Shown here one piece after another: positions 14,508 to 15,675 of a stretch of 15,675 bases of DNA. The notes below the pieces were generated by a model. It did no database searches, was not told the DNA's origin, and saw only the letters and a program-made list of their open reading frames with translations. Position numbers and translations under genes: made by a program. Within the stretch, counting starts at the first letter, position 1. Every line of letters starts with the position of its first letter. This stretch comes from CAZKTS01 sp964555735 (GTDB lineage Bacteria; Actinomycetota; Acidimicrobiia; IMCC26256; PALSA-555): positions 1-15,675 of the forward strand of contig CAZKTS010000137.1 of assembly GCA_964555735.1 (NCBI GenBank). The letters run 5' to 3'.

Positions 14508-15675
14508 GTCGCCCTCCCACCGAGATGCCGCCGGGCGACCGTCCGCCGCCGGGAGGGCCACCGGAGCGTCGTCCCGACGGGCAGCGACCGCAGCCGTCGC
14601 CGCCCTCGTGGACGCGCATGCTGCCGTGGATCCTCATCCTGGCGCTCGTGGGCGTCTTCGCGCTGACCAACGTCTTCTCCAGCGACAACGGGAGCGCCAA
14701 AGAGCTCTCGTACTCCCAGTTCATCGACGAGGTCGAGGCCGGCAAGGTCAAGAGCGTCGAGTTCAACAAGTCCAACGGCGACATCTCCGGCACCTTCAAG
14801 GAGTCCCAGGGAGGCACCAAGGAGTTCACGAGCTCCGGTCCTGCGCAGGACTTCCAGGAGAACACGGTCGACCTGCTGCGCGAGCAGAACGTCAACCTCG
14901 AGTACACGGAGACGAGCTCCAACTTCTTCCTCGACCTGCTGCCGCTGATGCTCCCGATCCTGGTGCTCGTCGGGCTCTTCGTCTGGATGAGCCGGCGGGC
15001 GTCGGGGCAGATGGGCGCGGTCATGAACATCGGCCGGAGCCGGGCGAAGGTCTACAACACGGAGAAGCCGAAGACGACGTTCGACGACGTCGCGGGCTAC
15101 GGCCCCGTGAAGGCCGAGATCGCCGAGGTCGTCGACTTCCTCAAGTACCCGCAGAAGTTCAAGCAGATCGGCGCGCGGATCCCGAAGGGCGTCCTGCTCG
15201 TCGGCCCGCCGGGCACCGGCAAGACGCTCATCGCCCGCGCGGTGGCGGGTGAAGCCGGCGTGCCGTTCGTCTCGGTCACGGGCTCGGACTTCATGGAGAT
15301 GTTCGTCGGTGTCGGCGCGGCGCGCGTGCGCGACCTCTTCCAGACCGCCCGCAAGCAGGCGCCCGCGATCATCTTCGTGGACGAGATCGACTCTATCGGC
15401 CGCAAGCGCGGTGCCGGCCTCGGCGGCGGCCACGACGAGCGCGAGCAGACCCTCAACCAGATGCTCGCCGAGATGGACGGCTTCGAAGCGACCGAGGGCA
15501 TCGTGATGATGGCCGCGACCAACCGCCCCGACGTCCTCGATCCCGCGCTGCTCCGGCCCGGCCGCTTCGACCGCCAGATCGTCGTGCCGCTGCCCACGCA
15601 GGAGGAGCGGGTGTCGATCCTGCGGGTCCACATGAAGGACAAGCGCGTCGCCGACGACGTCAACGTCGACGTCAT
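14504..15675 (+). CDS. ftsH: ATP-dependent zinc metalloprotease FtsH (C-terminus outside window)
   Basis: FtsH is a membrane-anchored hexameric AAA+ protease that extracts and degrades damaged or unassembled membrane proteins and some regulators. The first 390 residues are present. A Pro/Arg-rich cytoplasmic tail (1-37) precedes membrane helix 1 (about 39-58), a periplasmic domain (about 60-142), helix 2 (about 144-162), and the AAA domain. The AAA domain carries FDDVAGYGPVKAEI, Walker A GPPGTGKT (234-241), the pore motif region MFVGVGAARVRDLF (266-279), Walker B IIFVDEID (289-296), and the second region of homology NRPDVLDPALLRPGRFDRQ. The HExxH protease site would lie beyond the window. ATG at 14504 has AGGAG 7 nt upstream. 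The N-terminal proline-rich extension is longer than in E. coli FtsH. The gene diverges from the CPBP protease. Confidence 0.97.
   Translation, partial: MSRPPTEMPPGDRPPPGGPPERRPDGQRPQPSPPSWTRMLPWILILALVGVFALTNVFSSDNGSAKELSYSQFIDEVEAGKVKSVEFNKSNGDISGTFKESQGGTKEFTSSGPAQDFQENTVDLLREQNVNLEYTETSSNFFLDLLPLMLPILVLVGLFVWMSRRASGQMGAVMNIGRSRAKVYNTEKPKTTFDDVAGYGPVKAEIAEVVDFLKYPQKFKQIGARIPKGVLLVGPPGTGKTLIARAVAGEAGVPFVSVTGSDFMEMFVGVGAARVRDLFQTARKQAPAIIFVDEIDSIGRKRGAGLGGGHDEREQTLNQMLAEMDGFEATEGIVMMAATNRPDVLDPALLRPGRFDRQIVVPLPTQEERVSILRVHMKDKRVADDVNVDV

Noticed and set aside
13628..15675. CPBP protease plus FtsH as a phage-defence or immunity pair
   Set aside because: CPBP proteins are sometimes labelled Abi, but ftsH is housekeeping, the genes are divergent and no toxin or sensor gene is present.

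Overview
The window looks like the chromosome of a high-GC actinobacterium. GC is roughly 70% by eye, third positions are strongly G/C, and the gene neighbourhood (phosphomannomutase, Trm112-like protein, SIS isomerase, SAH hydrolase, and comFC/hpf/secA) matches a block I recall from actinobacteria such as mycobacteria. An acidimicrobial-type lineage is a guess; nothing in the window fixes the genus. I see no mobile element, CRISPR array, rRNA or tRNA, and no intergenic stretch over about 150 bp.

Layout: twelve of the fourteen main genes are housekeeping or envelope genes read leftward. From right to left they are: a CPBP-family membrane protease (13628-14353), a 54-residue double-CxxC zinc-ribbon protein (13394-13558), a large GT-C-like membrane protein (10616-13261), phosphomannomutase/phosphoglucomutase (9169-10536), a Trm112-like small protein (8920-9153), a bifunctional phosphoglucose/phosphomannose isomerase-like SIS protein (7804-8847), S-adenosylhomocysteine hydrolase ahcY (6224-7684), methylthioribose-1-phosphate isomerase mtnA (5185-6219), a ComFC-type phosphoribosyltransferase (4514-5131), a short ribosome hibernation factor hpf (4079-4423), and secA (1-2028, C-terminus outside the window). 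Two genes read rightward: a second GT-C-like membrane protein (2125-4131), lying between hpf and secA, and ftsH (from 14504, truncated by the window end).

How the genes fit together: the isomerase and mutase interconvert fructose-6-P, mannose-6-P and mannose-1-P, the route to GDP-mannose and polyprenyl-phosphate mannose. The two large membrane proteins have the look of lipid-linked-sugar glycosyltransferases, so a cell-envelope mannosylation role is a reasonable inference but is not shown. AhcY and MtnA, 4 nt apart, both handle by-products of S-adenosylmethionine use. SecA, FtsH and the CPBP protease belong to membrane protein export and quality control.

I did not find a clearly new multi-gene system. 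The second-look items are mostly small-scale DNA and RNA structures: a 20-bp inverted repeat across the mtnA stop, a duplicated 20-bp start-codon segment before the isomerase gene with a 24-codon mini-ORF, structured leaders before ahcY and ftsH, tandem repeats next to the hpf promoter candidate, and the insertion of a membrane gene into the hpf-secA pair.
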